A stretch of 64,000 bases of DNA, from positions 186,001 through 250,000 of the forward strand of contig NZ_GL379771.1 of assembly GCF_000143765.1 (NCBI RefSeq), given 5' to 3'. Of this stretch, positions 27,687-38,100 are shown piece by piece (positions within the stretch are counted from its first letter, which is position 1; the number at the start of each line of letters is the position of its first letter). The notes beneath the pieces were generated by a model. The model saw nothing but the letters and a program-made list of their open reading frames with translations. It was not told the DNA's origin and did no database searches. This DNA comes from Sphingobacterium spiritivorum ATCC 33861. GTDB lineage: Bacteria; Bacteroidota; Bacteroidia; Sphingobacteriales; Sphingobacteriaceae. A program made the translations under genes and the position numbers.

Positions 27687-29120
27687 ATGAAATTACGTAC
27701 ACTATTATTAACCGCCTTCCTGAGCAGTAAATTGCTAAATGGTTTCAGCCAGGAGCATAATGTATCAGCAGGATACCAACAACCCACAGATCCGCAGGTT
27801 ATCCGGAATCTGGAAAACTGGCAGGACATGAAATTCGGACTTTTTATGCATTGGGGCACTTATAGTCAATGGGGTATTGTAGAGAGCTGGTCTCTATGTC
27901 CGGAAGATGAAGGATGGACACAACGCAAGCCTGAGCACGGATCGTCTTATTACGAATACGTAAAGAATTATGAAAATCTTCAAAAGACTTTCAATCCCAC
28001 GGCCTTCAATCCTGAAAAGTGGGCTGCAGCAGCTAAAGGTGCAGGTATGAAATATGTGGTGTTTACCACCAAGCATCATGACGGATTTGCCATGTTTGAT
28101 ACGAAACAATCAGATTATAAGATAACCGATTCCAAAACTCCATTTTCCAGCAATCCCAGAGCAGATGTAACAAAAGAAATCTTTAATACATTCCGCAAAG
28201 ACGGATTCAAGATCGGCGCTTATTTCTCTAAACCGGATTGGCATACCGAATACTACTGGTGGTCATATTTCCCGCCAAAAGACAGAAATGTAAACTACGA
28301 TCCAACCAAATATCCGGAACGCTGGAAGCAGTACAAGGATTTCACCTTTAATCAGATTAACGAACTTACGTCTAACTACGGAAAAGTAGATATACTCTGG
28401 CTGGACGGAGGATGGGTACGTCCGTTTAAAACCATAGATCAGTCTGTTGAATGGCAGCGTACAATCAAGGTAGAACAAGATATTGACATGGACCGGATCG
28501 GTACTATGGCGCGTAAAAATCAACCCGGAATTATTGTAGTAGATCGTACTGTACCGGGAGCATGGGAAAACTACGTCACACCCGAACAGGCTATTCCTGA
28601 TCATAAAATGGATATTCCATGGGAAAGCTGTATCACAATGGGAAATTCATTCAGCTATGTCCCTAATGATCAGTATAAACCAACCAAAAAGATCGTAGAG
28701 ACTTTGGTCAAAATTATATCCCGTGGTGGTAACTACTTATTGAATATAGCTCCCGGACCAAACGGAGACTTTGATCAGGCAGCATATGACCGCTTAAAAG
28801 AGTTGTCTGCATGGATGCAGATTAATGAAAGTGCTGTTTTTGCCACCCGTCCTGTTGCTCCCTACCATGAAGGAGATTATTATTATACAAAAAGCAAAGA
28901 CAATAAGACTGTGAATGTATTTCACCTGTCTGACAACACGGCCTACACCATGCCGCAGGAATTTACCTTTACATTACCCGAAAACTTCAATCCTAAATCG
29001 GTTGAAATCTTAGGCTATAAAGGCAAATTAAAATGGACGAAAACAGCAGATAAAGTCACCATCAAAAAACCAGACAGCAGCCTGAATTATGCGGCCGTTA
29101 TTCGTTTAGTTTCAAAATAA
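27687..29120 (+). CDS. Secreted alpha-L-fucosidase (GH29), first copy
   Basis: GH29 enzymes remove terminal alpha-L-fucose from glycans with retention. This 477-residue protein has an N-terminal signal (to about GFSQ, residue 21) and a GH29 barrel opening with MKFGLFMHWGTYSQWG. It carries the conserved TTKHHDGF (residues 127-134) and the nucleophile Asp240 in DILWLDGGW. A short C-terminal beta-domain follows. The signal is of the type cleaved to a soluble form, so a periplasmic site is likely. It heads a four-gene run (GH29, GH3, BNR protein, GH29) with gaps of 64, 3 and 44 bases, in line with an operon that trims one fucosylated glycan. Confidence 0.95.
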   Translation: MKLRTLLLTAFLSSKLLNGFSQEHNVSAGYQQPTDPQVIRNLENWQDMKFGLFMHWGTYSQWGIVESWSLCPEDEGWTQRKPEHGSSYYEYVKNYENLQKTFNPTAFNPEKWAAAAKGAGMKYVVFTTKHHDGFAMFDTKQSDYKITDSKTPFSSNPRADVTKEIFNTFRKDGFKIGAYFSKPDWHTEYYWWSYFPPKDRNVNYDPTKYPERWKQYKDFTFNQINELTSNYGKVDILWLDGGWVRPFKTIDQSVEWQRTIKVEQDIDMDRIGTMARKNQPGIIVVDRTVPGAWENYVTPEQAIPDHKMDIPWESCITMGNSFSYVPNDQYKPTKKIVETLVKIISRGGNYLLNIAPGPNGDFDQAAYDRLKELSAWMQINESAVFATRPVAPYHEGDYYYTKSKDNKTVNVFHLSDNTAYTMPQEFTFTLPENFNPKSVEILGYKGKLKWTKTADKVTIKKPDSSLNYAAVIRLVSK

Positions 29121-29184
29121 AAAACCCATAAGCAATTGGGTTGACCGTTTATGCAACCCGTTGCTTTTTACCTATCAGCTATTT

Positions 29185-31848
29185 ATGAAAAAACAAACAG
29201 TTTTGCTTTCTGCAGCTTTATTACTTCAATCATTTGTAAGCTTCGGACAGCAAAAACCAATTTACAAAGATCCGGCTCAACCAATCGAAAAAAGAGTACA
29301 GGATCTTTTAAGCCGAATGACTCCGGAAGAAAAATTCTGGCAATGCTTTATGATTCCGGGAGATTTAGACCATGTCTCCAAAGATCAGTATAAACACGGT
29401 ATCTTCGGATTTCAGGTTAGTGCCGGTACACAGGGTGGCGGAGCGGCCGGACAGCTCTTACAGTACAATGCCAATGAAGGCGCGGAACAACTTGTGCGTA
29501 AGATCAATGCCATTCAAAAGTATTTCGTAGAACAGTCCCGTCTCGGGATTCCTATTATTCCGTTTGACGAGGCACTTCACGGACTCATGCGCGAAGGCGC
29601 TACAGCTTTTCCGCAGGCCATAGGTCTGGCTTCCACATTTGATCCTGCTCTGATGCATGACGTAGCAACAGCAATCGCTACCGAATCGCGCCTGAGGGGT
29701 ATCAGACAAATTCTGACACCCGTTGTTAATCTGGCGAATGATGTAAGATGGGGAAGAACAGAAGAAACTTACGGTGAAGATCCTTACCTCAGCTCCGTAA
29801 TGGGAGTAGCCTTTGTGAGCGCTTTCGAAAAACAGGATATTATTACGACACCTAAACATTTTCTGGCCAATGTCGGAGATGGAGGACGTGACTCCTACCC
29901 TATTTTCTGGAATAAACGCTTTTTAGAAGAAACACATCTGGTACCTTTTAAAAAAGCATTTCAGCAAGGAAAAAGCCGCTCAGTAATGACCGCTTACAAC
30001 CTGATCGACGGCCGTCCTTCCACAGCCAGTAAGTGGTTGCTGACAGACAAACTGAAAGGCGAATGGAAATTTGACGGATTTATTATCTCTGACGCCAGCG
30101 CAGTTGGTGGATCTACCGTATTGCATTACACTGCCAAAGATTATCCGGATGCATCAGCACAGGCAATCAATGCCGGATTAGATGTCATTTTCCAGACAGA
30201 ATACGATCATTACAAACTGTTCATGCCTCCCTTTCTGGACGGAAGAATTTCCAAAACCCGTATTGATGATGCGGTGTCCCGGGTATTGAAAGCTAAATTT
30301 GAACTGGGACTTTTTGAACAACCTTATGTCAGCGAAAAAGATATTCAAAAATTAGTTACGCAAATCAACAACAAACCTATTGCACAACAAGCTGCCGAAG
30401 GATCTTTTGTCTTGCTCCAAAATCAGAATCAAACCCTTCCCATTAATGCATCGTACAAAAAAATCCTGATCGTAGGAGAAGAAGCTACGGCAGCACGATT
30501 AGGCGGGTACAGTGGTCCCGGAAATGGTAAAGTCAGCATACTGCAGGGTATACAGGAGTATGCTAAAGGAAAAGGACTCGATATCCGGTATGCCAAAGGT
30601 ATCACCATGAAATTGCTCTCTACGCGTATCGTAGATCCTGCTTACCTGACTTCAGGAAATGCGAAGGGACTTAAAGGTGAGTATTTTAACAATGCATCCG
30701 TATCAGGAACACCGGCCTTCACCCGTACAGATGAAAAAATAGACTTTAGCTGGACATTAGGTTCTCCGGATGACAAGCTTAAAATGGATCAATACAGCAT
30801 CCGCTGGACGGGTCAGATCAGTTCTCCTGCCTCCGGTATATATGAAATTGGATTAAAAGGAAATGATGGTTACCGTCTCTATGTGGACAATAAGCTGATC
30901 GTGGATAAGTGGGAAAAAGAAAGTTACTCAACCACCACAGCTCCGTTTACATTTGAAAAAGGTAAAAGCTACCCTATCCGCGTAGAGTTTCGTGAAATGC
31001 GTGGCAATGCCCATATTGAATTAGTGTGGAATTACGGATTGCCGGATTATAAAAAAGATTATGACGAAGCATTAGCTAAAGCGAAAGAAGCGAATTATAT
31101 TATCGTCACGACCGGAATACACGAAGGAGAATTTCAGGACCGTGCTCTTCTCAATCTGGAGGGCAATCAGGAACAATTTATTCAGGAAGTATCTTTATTA
31201 AATAAACCGACAACGGTAGTCCTTGTCGGTGGTTCTGCAATCAAGACAACAGCATGGAAGGATAAAGTAGGTGCTATCCTCAATGTATGGTATCCGGGAG
31301 AAGAAGGAGGTCATGCTATAGCCAATACCTTATTCGGGAAGATAAGCCCCTCCGGTAAACTGCCGATAACGTACCCCGTCCATGAAGGTCAGCTGCCGTT
31401 GGTGTACAATCACCATCCAACAGGACGTGGCGATGATTATCACCACCTGAGCGGTGAACCTTTATATCCGTTTGGTTTCGGATTAAGTTACAGTACATTT
31501 GACTTTACAAACCTGACTTTAGAAACTCCTGCAGTTTCAAATCAGGAACTTATTCGTTTTTCGGTAGATGTAACCAATACCGGTAAGGTAGATGCTGCAG
31601 AAGTAACACAGGTATATGTAAGAGATTTGCTCAGCTCTGTATCCCGCCCGGTACTGGAACTCAAAGCATTCAAAAAGGAATTTATAAAGGCCGGAGAAAC
31701 GAAGAAGATACATTTTACTTTGAACCCTCAGGAACTTGCTTTCTTTGATGAACAGATGAACTGGACAATCGAACCCGGAGAATACCGGATACTTATTGGC
31801 AATTCGTCAAAAAATCTTCCTTTAAAAGCCACCGTTTCTATCCGATAA
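29185..31848 (+). CDS. GH3 beta-glycosidase with PA14 insert
   Basis: I use the ATG at 29185 (MKKQTVLLSA), which starts a good signal peptide ending near SFGQ. The open frame extends 24 bases further only from a TTG. The 887-residue enzyme has the GH3 barrel (about 30-385) with KHF at 224-226 and the nucleophile Asp303 in GFIISDAS. The alpha/beta sandwich is interrupted by a PA14 domain (about 495-620, GLKGEYFNN to IELVWNYG). A fibronectin-III-like domain ends the protein. Family members cleave beta-glucosides or beta-xylosides from non-reducing ends, and PA14 often shapes the substrate pocket. Exact specificity cannot be read from the sequence. Confidence 0.93.
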   Translation: MKKQTVLLSAALLLQSFVSFGQQKPIYKDPAQPIEKRVQDLLSRMTPEEKFWQCFMIPGDLDHVSKDQYKHGIFGFQVSAGTQGGGAAGQLLQYNANEGAEQLVRKINAIQKYFVEQSRLGIPIIPFDEALHGLMREGATAFPQAIGLASTFDPALMHDVATAIATESRLRGIRQILTPVVNLANDVRWGRTEETYGEDPYLSSVMGVAFVSAFEKQDIITTPKHFLANVGDGGRDSYPIFWNKRFLEETHLVPFKKAFQQGKSRSVMTAYNLIDGRPSTASKWLLTDKLKGEWKFDGFIISDASAVGGSTVLHYTAKDYPDASAQAINAGLDVIFQTEYDHYKLFMPPFLDGRISKTRIDDAVSRVLKAKFELGLFEQPYVSEKDIQKLVTQINNKPIAQQAAEGSFVLLQNQNQTLPINASYKKILIVGEEATAARLGGYSGPGNGKVSILQGIQEYAKGKGLDIRYAKGITMKLLSTRIVDPAYLTSGNAKGLKGEYFNNASVSGTPAFTRTDEKIDFSWTLGSPDDKLKMDQYSIRWTGQISSPASGIYEIGLKGNDGYRLYVDNKLIVDKWEKESYSTTTAPFTFEKGKSYPIRVEFREMRGNAHIELVWNYGLPDYKKDYDEALAKAKEANYIIVTTGIHEGEFQDRALLNLEGNQEQFIQEVSLLNKPTTVVLVGGSAIKTTAWKDKVGAILNVWYPGEEGGHAIANTLFGKISPSGKLPITYPVHEGQLPLVYNHHPTGRGDDYHHLSGEPLYPFGFGLSYSTFDFTNLTLETPAVSNQELIRFSVDVTNTGKVDAAEVTQVYVRDLLSSVSRPVLELKAFKKEFIKAGETKKIHFTLNPQELAFFDEQMNWTIEPGEYRILIGNSSKNLPLKATVSIR

Positions 31849-31851
31849 GCT

Positions 31852-32880
31852 ATGAACAGATTCATTTTATACTGTGCAGTTCTCCTGTTATTCGGTTCTT
31901 GTAAAGGTATACGGCCGACAGTGGTGAAAACAGGTTTTCTATTTGAAGAAAACAGATATTTTGCGCAATGTCATGCTTCTACTCTTGCAGAAACAGCTTC
32001 CGGGGAGATCCGGGCTTCCTGGTTTGGAGGAACACATGAGGGAAATAAAGATGTGGTCATCTGGAGTTCGGCATTCGACGGTCAGAAATGGTCTGCTCCG
32101 GTCTCTGTTGCCGATGGAATCAGCCATGATACAGTACGTTATGCCTGCTGGAATCCAGTGCTGTTTAAAGCAAAAGAAGACAATACACTGTATCTCTATT
32201 ATAAAGTAGGACCGAATCCCCGTGAATGGTGGGGTGCAGTAAAGACTTCAGCAGATAATGGCAAGACGTGGTCGTCAGCCCGTCTGTTGCCAAAGGGTAT
32301 TTTAGGCCCGGTTAAAAATAAGCCATTGGAACTCTCAAATGGCATTATTCTGTCTCCATCCAGTGTAGAGGTCACTGAAGACCGGTGGATAGGAAATATT
32401 GAACGCAGCGATGATCAGCAGAAGTCATGGACCAGTTACCCTATTGATCATAATTCCCCGTTCAACATTATTCAACCCAGTATTTTACAGCATGCCGATG
32501 GGAGACTTCAGGTACTTTGCCGCAGCAAAGAAGGATTTGTCATGACTTCATGGTCTTCTGATGAAGGGAAAAACTGGTCAGCATTATCTAAAACAAATAT
32601 GATCAATCCCAATTCGGCTACCGATGCTATCCGTGTCAAAAATGGTTTTCTGATCGTTTACAATCCCGATATTCCGGGAAAAGACTGGTGGGAAGGCAGA
32701 GCCAGACTCCGGCTTGCGTATTCAAAAGATGGGATCATCTGGAAAGATATTCTGGTATTGGAAGACCAGGATAAAGGAGAATTCAGTTATCCAACGATTA
32801 TACAGGATACCAAAGATCTGGTACATATTACATATACCTACAACCGTAAGAATATTAAACATATTATCTTAAAAATCTGA
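31852..32880 (+). CDS. BNR/sialidase-like lipoprotein of unknown specificity
   Basis: The 342-residue protein has a lipoprotein signal (LLFGSC, Cys17) and a six-bladed propeller-type domain. Asp-box motifs are visible as SADNGKTW and SSDEGKNW, with a weaker SKDGIIW. Automated annotation would call it an exo-alpha-sialidase. However, the FRIP arginine motif that binds sialic acid in GH33 is not where it should be. The protein opens instead with ASTLAETASGEIRASWFGGT and EGNKDVVIW. It therefore probably acts on another sugar or only binds. It starts 3 bases after the GH3 stop, so it belongs to the same operon as the GH3 and GH29 enzymes. Confidence 0.75.
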   Translation: MNRFILYCAVLLLFGSCKGIRPTVVKTGFLFEENRYFAQCHASTLAETASGEIRASWFGGTHEGNKDVVIWSSAFDGQKWSAPVSVADGISHDTVRYACWNPVLFKAKEDNTLYLYYKVGPNPREWWGAVKTSADNGKTWSSARLLPKGILGPVKNKPLELSNGIILSPSSVEVTEDRWIGNIERSDDQQKSWTSYPIDHNSPFNIIQPSILQHADGRLQVLCRSKEGFVMTSWSSDEGKNWSALSKTNMINPNSATDAIRVKNGFLIVYNPDIPGKDWWEGRARLRLAYSKDGIIWKDILVLEDQDKGEFSYPTIIQDTKDLVHITYTYNRKNIKHIILKI

Positions 32881-32924
32881 TATGAATTAACTAAATTTAG
32901 AATTTAATCCTAATCCCCGATCTG

Positions 32925-34709
32925 ATGAAAAAACTATTTCTTATCCTTTCCATACTCATTAGCTTATCGTTTAGCTCCTTTGCCCAGCTCAGTCCGGAAA
33001 AGCGGACCGAATGGTTCAAGCATGATCGGTTTGGAATGTTTATTCATTGGGGACTTTATAGTGCTGCAGAAGGTTTATGGAAGGGAGAAAAACTGCGTTA
33101 TGTAAATAATTATGCAGAATGGATCCGGTACCGCAACCGTATTTCTAAGGAGGAGTACGGCACACTTGCAACCCGCTTTGACTGGGATAAGATCAACCCG
33201 GAACAATGGGTATTACTGGCAAAAGAAGCCGGAATGAAGTACATCATTATCACGACCAAACACCACGACGGAGTAGCCATATGGGACACCAAAATAGGTG
33301 ATTACAGCCTGCCTAAACTCAGCGGAAGCAAGCGCGATGTGATCAAGGAGCTGGCAGATGCCTGCCGTAAACATGGCATGAAACTGGGGTTTTATTATTC
33401 ACACTGGATAGACTGGGAACACCCTTATGCCTGGAATCATATGCAGGAATTGACCGGACGTGTCACCGATGCGCAATTCAATCAGTACTGGCAGGAAAAA
33501 GCTTTACCTCAGTTAAGAGAGCTGCTCACCAATTACGGGGATATCGCGATTATGTGGTTTGATATGTGGATACCGTATCAAAAAACTATTTTCAAAAAAG
33601 AACAACTGGATCAGGCTATTGCTTTAATACGTGAGCTTCAGCCCAATTGTCTTATCAATTCCCGACTTGGACTACCTGCTTCTGACCCGAATATTGATTT
33701 TGAGACATTGGGAGATAATCAATTCGGAACAGCCTATACAACTCACCCCTGGGAAACTCCGGGTACCATAGCGCACTCCTGGGGCTATAATGCACAGGAA
33801 AATGAATGGAAATCTACAACACAGTTGTTCAATTCATTAATCGGAAATGTCAGTATGAACGGAGATTTCACTCTTAACATCGGTCCCCGTGCTGATGGAA
33901 CAGTTCCTTATGAAAGCATAAGCCGGCTCCGCGATTTAGGGAACTGGCTGACAAAAAACGGAGAAGCATTATATGGCAATACAGGGCTCGGGCTTCGCAC
34001 AGATCAGCATGACTGGGGCAAACTGACAACAAAAATGGTTAACGGCAAACAAATGGTCTATGCTCATGTCTTTAACTGGCCGTTGGATCACATTCTCCGT
34101 GTCAGCGGCATCAGTTCCACTCCTTCAGGCGTAGAATTGTGGAAAGAAGATGGAAGTAAAGAAAAGTTAACATTCGATCAGACAGGACCTTTGATCCACG
34201 TGAAATTACCTTCTTCTCAAAGTAATCCTTTTGTTTCTGTCGTTGCTTTTGAATTTCCGCAGGCTGTTACATTAGAAAAGGATATTGCAGGTGAATCGAC
34301 ATTCGGAGGATTTTCATTAAACAGCACCAATACGGTCAATAAGGACTTTAAAATAGTCAGATATGATGGTCTCAAACCGACCCATCTGATCATAGATCAA
34401 CCGAAAGAAATCCGCTGGAAAGTATATATTCCAAAAGCAGGAACTTATACTGTAGCAGTATCCGCTCACAACCCGAATAAAGAAAACGTGGAAATTAAAG
34501 TATCTGAAGGAAACCATCAACTGGAAGGGAAAATTCTGCCAACCGGCAAAATGGTAGCCGAACCAAATGAAAATAACTATGTTGATGAATTTGTAGACAG
34601 TACTACCGGAACACTTCAATTTTCAAAAGCCGGAGCATATGAAGTCAGGTTTCAGATAAAAGGAACCAAACCACTATGGTTAAACAGAATCTGGCTGGAA
34701 GAGAGGTAA
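32925..34709 (+). CDS. Secreted alpha-L-fucosidase (GH29), second copy
   Basis: This 594-residue enzyme has a signal peptide ending in SSFAQ (residue 21). The GH29 barrel follows directly with HDRFGMFIHWGLYS. The conserved TTKHHDG lies at 111-116 and the nucleophile is Asp213 in IAIMWFDMW. It is longer than the first GH29 because of a C-terminal beta-sandwich (about 350-594, ending in LWLNRIWLEER) that may bind carbohydrate. The two GH29 proteins are only distantly similar outside the active site and so probably have different linkage preferences. It is the last gene of the run, with a strong terminator 11 bases downstream. Confidence 0.94.
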   Translation: MKKLFLILSILISLSFSSFAQLSPEKRTEWFKHDRFGMFIHWGLYSAAEGLWKGEKLRYVNNYAEWIRYRNRISKEEYGTLATRFDWDKINPEQWVLLAKEAGMKYIIITTKHHDGVAIWDTKIGDYSLPKLSGSKRDVIKELADACRKHGMKLGFYYSHWIDWEHPYAWNHMQELTGRVTDAQFNQYWQEKALPQLRELLTNYGDIAIMWFDMWIPYQKTIFKKEQLDQAIALIRELQPNCLINSRLGLPASDPNIDFETLGDNQFGTAYTTHPWETPGTIAHSWGYNAQENEWKSTTQLFNSLIGNVSMNGDFTLNIGPRADGTVPYESISRLRDLGNWLTKNGEALYGNTGLGLRTDQHDWGKLTTKMVNGKQMVYAHVFNWPLDHILRVSGISSTPSGVELWKEDGSKEKLTFDQTGPLIHVKLPSSQSNPFVSVVAFEFPQAVTLEKDIAGESTFGGFSLNSTNTVNKDFKIVRYDGLKPTHLIIDQPKEIRWKVYIPKAGTYTVAVSAHNPNKENVEIKVSEGNHQLEGKILPTGKMVAEPNENNYVDEFVDSTTGTLQFSKAGAYEVRFQIKGTKPLWLNRIWLEER

Positions 34710-34720
34710 AATACCTTTAT

Positions 34721-34766
34721 AAAAAAGCGATGCCCTGAATGTTAACATTCAGGGCATCGCTTTTTT
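34721..34766 (+). terminator. Terminator of the fucosidase operon
   Basis: A 20-bp perfect stem (34721-34740 with 34747-34766) and a 6-nt loop end in six T residues, 11 bases after the last stop. Confidence 0.95.
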
Positions 34767-34805
34767 ATATCCTAACTATCTCAAAATCTTGCTAGGTTAG
34801 GATAT
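34767..34805. repeat. 10-bp inverted repeat after the fucosidase terminator
   Basis: ATATCCTAAC (34767-34776) and its exact complement (34796-34805) enclose 19 nt. The element begins immediately after the operon terminator. It has no T tract, so it is not a terminator itself. Confidence 0.6.
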
Positions 34806-34884
34806 ACTTTATCAGTTCGTTTATGCAATAATCCTATATTATTACATCACTAAACAAGTAAATGAAAACTGCTTTCATATAATA

Positions 34885-34922
34885 AGAAGTGCTCGAAATA
34901 ATAGCTCTGAGCACTTCTTTTT
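34885..34922 (+). terminator. Orphan terminator-like hairpin
   Basis: AGAAGTGCTC (34885-34894) pairs with GAGCACTTCT (34909-34918), followed by T residues. No gene ends here: the preceding operon already has its own terminator, and 34767-34884 contains no open frame. See the findings for a possible small RNA. Confidence 0.6.
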
Positions 34923-35025
34923 ACAATATTCACATTATCTCATTTATTTATTGAAAAGCACAATAAAATCTTTGTTAAATCTTTACTTATTAACAAAGAT
35001 TAAATCAAAAAATACATAAACAAAC

Positions 35026-35086
35026 ACAATCTTATTATTTTTTTTTAAAAAGATTTGGAAGTTATATACCCATTGTGTTAAATTTA
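35026..35086 (+). promoter_or_regulatory. Promoter of susC-like gene 4 with degenerate ROK-type operator
   Basis: AAAAAGATTT (35047-35056) followed by GG corresponds to the right half-site of the module promoters. A weak left half (ACAATCTTATT, 35026-35036) stands at the same 21-base offset and pairs with 8 of 11 positions of the right half. TTTG (35054-35057) and TAAATTTA (35079-35086) form the promoter with a 21-nt gap. The transporter ATG is 35 bases on. Confidence 0.65.
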
Positions 35087-35121
35087 TGTAATTATTATTA
35101 CCTGAAAATAACCTAATTCAC

Positions 35122-38100
35122 ATGAAGCAATTCTACACATCATGCTGTATGATAGTCATGGTATCTGTTTTTTCGATATCCAGTCTATTTGCACAACAAT
35201 CCGTCACAGGGAAAGTGACGAGTACGACCGGGAATGTAGGCGGAGTAACGGTAGCTGTTAAAGGCACCTCCCGCGCAACCCAAACAAAAGAGGATGGTAG
35301 CTATACCATTCAAGCCCAGAAGGGAGAAACCATACGATTTTCCATTGTAGGTTATATCGCCCAGGAAATCCAAGTGGCCAACAGCAATACAATCAACGTG
35401 ACTCTTACTCCAGAAGAAGGAGCTTTGGATGAAGTTGTAGTAACAGGTTTTGCTGAACGCAAAAGAAGCCAGATCGGTTCAGCTGTTACAACAGTGTCAG
35501 GAGAAGACATTCGCAGAACAGGAGCAATTAATCCTATCACAGCATTACAAGGTTTGGTACCGGGATTACAGGTTCAGCCGGGAGTTGGCGGCCCCCAATC
35601 CACACCTATCTTTCGTATTCGGGGTAGTGCCTCTTTGGATCCTTACAACAACCAACCTTTGATCGTTATTGATAATATTATCATGGATCAGGATATGGTG
35701 TTACCAAATCGAGGAGGAAATCAGGATTTTGGAAATATCTTAAAAGATCTTAACCCAGATGATATTGAGAATATTACTGTATTAAGAGGTGGTGCAGTTA
35801 CGGCATTATACGGTAGCCGGGCTCAAAGTGGTGTTATCTTAATAACAACTAAAACCGGATTTTCACAAAGAGGACTGGGTGTAACAATCACTCAAAATAC
35901 GCAATGGGACCAAGCGTATAAAACGTTGGATTTTCAAAATGAATTTGGCCCGGGTACAACAGGTGGAGACAGAGACTTTGTCAAAACACCAAGTGGTCAA
36001 CTTCAGGTACCAGCTACAGCATTCAATTTCGGTCCAAGATTTAATGGACAGACATTATTAGATTACGACGGTCGTGAAATTGTTTTTTCTGCTAAACCTA
36101 ATAACATGCTGGATGCCTACAGAACAGCTATAAGTAACAATACTACAGTAGGCATTTCCGGTGGTAATGCTCAGGGATCTTTCCGTCTTTCCTATTCAAG
36201 AAACGGTTCTCAAGGTATTACACCAAACAATGATTTCACTAGAAATAGTGTTAATTTCCGTGGAACTCAGCGTCTGTTAGGAAAAGTAATTGTTGATGCA
36301 AACGTTTCTTATGTGAAAAGTGAAGCTCGTAATGCAGCAGACGTTGGAGCAGGGAATGCAATGTTGTCAGGTAATACGTCTGCAGGAAGTGTATTAGTCA
36401 ATTTTGTATCAGGAATGCCACGCTATTACGACACGAAATACTGGATGGATAACTATAAAGCTGCTACAGGAGGCTGGAACAGAGCCGATGAGACGGGTTT
36501 TTCTAGTGTATTGTACAATTTGTATGAGAATAATCGTGTTACTAATGATGATAACGTACGTGGTTCCATTGATGTACAGGTTCCTTTTACAGATTACTTG
36601 AAATTTCAAGGTTTTGTAAATATAAATTACCTTGGAAGTAATTATGAAAACAGAACCAGAGGACGTGACTCTGCTTATGCAAATCCGGAATACTCAACCA
36701 GCATGAGCAGTAGATTTACTTCACAATTTAGAGGGGCTTTACACTACACCAAAAAAATAAATGACTTCAACATGATGTTGTTAGGTGGAGGGGAATACTA
36801 TAGTTTCAGTTCAAAAGGACAAAACGCACGTATTGACGGTGCAATCTATCCAGATATCTACCGTCTGAGCAACTCGCGAAACCGAGTAATTGCTGGTGAA
36901 GAAAAACCAAATGCAAGACATTTAGGTTCTCTATTTTATCAGGCTTCTTTTGATTACCGTGATGATGTAACTTTAAATATTTATGGCCGTAATGACTGGA
37001 ATTCTTCTTTAGTCTACAATGACGGACACGGAACCTATTCATATTTCTATCCAGGAGCTGATGTTATCTGGAAGTTTAATGAAACGTTTAAGGACAAGTT
37101 ACCTATATTCAACTATGGTGCACTTAGACTATCATATGTACAGACGGGTAATGGAACAGGGGCATATACCACAAATACAGGAGCATATTCAACAGGAGGA
37201 GCTTACAACGACTACTTAGGCAGATCTGTTCTTAACTATGGCTACCAAAGTAATACATTACCGAATCAGAGTTTACGCCCGGAACGCACAACCAAATACG
37301 AAGCTGGTCTTGAAGTCAGAATGCTGAACAACAGAGTAGGAACTAACATTTCATACTATTCTCAAGATTCAAAAGATCAGATTATCAGTTTCGTTACAGA
37401 AAGCACATCAGGAGTAACTGCTGCTCTATTAAATGGTGGTAAGGTTCGCAATAAAGGAATTGAGCTGGTTTTATTTGGTATACCAGTTAAAACAGATAAT
37501 TTCTCGTGGGATACTCGTTTCAATTATACTCGTAACCGCAATACTATTTTATCTCTTCCTTTCGGATTGGAATACATCGGAGTTGGTGGAGGAGACGGCT
37601 ATCAGGCTGTTGCTAAAGTAGGAGGAGATTATGGAACTGTTATAGCTCCCTATGCCTATGCAAAATATCAGGCTGTAGATGGAAATGGAAATCCTACAGA
37701 AAGCGCGCTTAACGGTAAGCGTGTACTTTCTTCTCCTAACGGAACTTCTACAATATATGAGCGCGCAGCTAATTATACCCAAGGAATTGATAAAGCTCCG
37801 GTTTTAGGCTCTATTCTACCTAAATTCTTAGGTAACTGGAGAAATACATTCAACTACAAAACATTCCAATTGGTAGTCGCAGTAGATGCTAAATATGGCG
37901 GAATGGTGTATTCTTCAACAAAAGACTTTGGTTCATGGTTGGGGACTTTGAAAAGTACATTACCTGGTCGTTCAGAAGAATTTGGAGGTGTAGCATTTAC
38001 AACCGCTGCAGGTGTTGCAAGAAATGACGGGGTTATTCTTGATGGTATTTATAAACAAGGAACTACCGTAAATTTCGGTGGTAAAGTCGTAGACATCTCA

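Noticed and set aside
31852..32880. Annotation as exo-alpha-sialidase
   Set aside because: Asp-boxes alone do not define a sialidase, and the arginine motif needed to bind sialic acid is not seen.
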